A stretch of 5,743 nt of DNA, from contig JAUZEM010000245.1 of NCBI GenBank assembly GCA_030839005.1, positions 1-5,743 of the forward strand. Reading direction: 5' to 3'. This stretch comes from Actinomycetota bacterium. GTDB lineage: Bacteria > Actinomycetota > Acidimicrobiia > IMCC26256 > PALSA-610. The position numbers and the translations under genes are program-made. The notes below the pieces were generated by a model. The model saw nothing but the letters and a program-made list of their open reading frames with translations. It was not told the DNA's origin and searched no databases. Position 1 is the first letter of the stretch. Each line of letters opens with the position of its first letter. Shown piece by piece: positions 5,264 to 5,743 of the stretch.

Positions 5264-5743
5264 GAGAAGACGTGCGATCGAGCGGGCGCGCCGCGCCGCG
5301 TCGGCGTCGCCCTCTGCTGCCGCGATGATCGAGCCCTTCATGAGGATCTGGAGGGAGTACGCGAAAGCTGCGGGATCGCGAAGGCCGGCCTCCTCGGCGA
5401 GCTCTCGTACCAGCGACCTGATATTCGCGAGGTGGTCGACCGCGGCCCGGCCGGCCGGATGCTGCGGGCCCATCTCGAGAAGCACGTTGATGAAGGAGCA
5501 GGCCTCGAAGTCGGCGCGGCGGAACCACACATCGAGAACATCGAAGATGGCGAGGAGCTGTTTCTCCGGACCGGTGCCGAGCCGTTTCGCCCCGGCCTCC
5601 AAGAGCTCGCGCGTCCACCGTTGTTCGCGCAATTCCAGGAAGGCGACGACGAGATCGTCCTTCGAGGGGAAATGCCGGTAGAGGGTCGCCTTGGCGACGC
5701 CGGCGCGCTCGATCACCTCGTCGACGCCGACTCCCCGAATTCC
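5246..5743 (-). CDS. TetR/AcrR family transcriptional regulator, N-terminus outside window
   Basis: The frame is open from the right edge to TGA at 5248-5246 and shows 165 residues. It begins G-I-R-G-V-G-V-D-E-V-I-E-R-A-G-V, then AKATLYRHFPSKDDLV, the signature helix-turn-helix of TetR repressors (recognition helix around TLYRHF). The rest is helical ligand-binding domain, including FEACSFINVLLEMG and an LQILMKGSIIAAAEGD segment near the C-terminus, as in many actinobacterial TetR proteins. About 15-25 N-terminal residues are missing, giving a full length near 185. The GTG at 5716-5714 is an internal Val, not the start. Such proteins usually repress a neighbouring or divergent gene in the absence of a small ligand; the divergent neighbour lies beyond the window. 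It converges on the MEDS gene with a 9-bp gap and probably does not share its promoter. Ligand is unknown. Confidence 0.92.
   Translation of the reverse strand, partial: GIRGVGVDEVIERAGVAKATLYRHFPSKDDLVVAFLELREQRWTRELLEAGAKRLGTGPEKQLLAIFDVLDVWFRRADFEACSFINVLLEMGPQHPAGRAAVDHLANIRSLVRELAEEAGLRDPAAFAYSLQILMKGSIIAAAEGDADAARRARSIARLLIDEYR

Overview
This 5.7 kb window is a compact, high-GC stretch of ordinary chromosomal bacterial DNA. The strongly G/C-biased third codon positions, GTG/TTG start options, a PucR-type regulator, a MEDS-domain protein and a TetR regulator suggest a high-GC actinobacterium, possibly one of the deep soil or marine lineages. That placement is inferred from style and gene content, since no taxonomic marker gene is present. 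I see no rRNA, tRNA, CRISPR array, insertion sequence, phage gene or attachment site.

Left part (1-1938, all +): the C-terminal part of an alpha/beta hydrolase with its catalytic Ser, Asp and His all visible. It abuts, with zero spacing (TAA then ATG), a 384-residue protein that joins an Nfu/NifU N-terminal-type domain to C-terminal HEAT repeats. A small acidic CxxC protein of about 83 residues follows, so the three genes look like one transcription unit. The CxxC of the small protein is encoded by a perfect 9-bp tandem duplication.

Middle (1939-3731, +): a short intergenic region with an inverted repeat overlapping a weak promoter candidate, then a 567-residue PucR/CdaR-like regulator. Its layout is a GAF-like domain, a helical linker, a second sensor-like module, a GGDEF-like domain and a C-terminal helix-turn-helix. 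No catabolic or transport gene lies beside it, so its regulon cannot be read from context.

Right part (3739-5743): a cytoplasmic YceI-family lipid-binding-type protein (-) and a stand-alone MEDS-domain protein (+) are divergently transcribed from a 187-bp shared region holding several small inverted repeats. The Shine-Dalgarno of the MEDS gene is a perfect anti-16S match lying inside a hairpin, which suggests translational control. A TetR-family regulator (-) converges on the MEDS gene and runs off the right edge. Gene ends are very tight: 7 bp between the PucR-like and YceI stops, and 9 bp between the MEDS and TetR stops.

I do not see a complete novel multi-gene system. The points most worth checking are the masked ribosome-binding site of the MEDS gene, the YceI protein whose family-signature histidines are replaced by arginine, and the Nfu_N-HEAT fusion in this operon setting.
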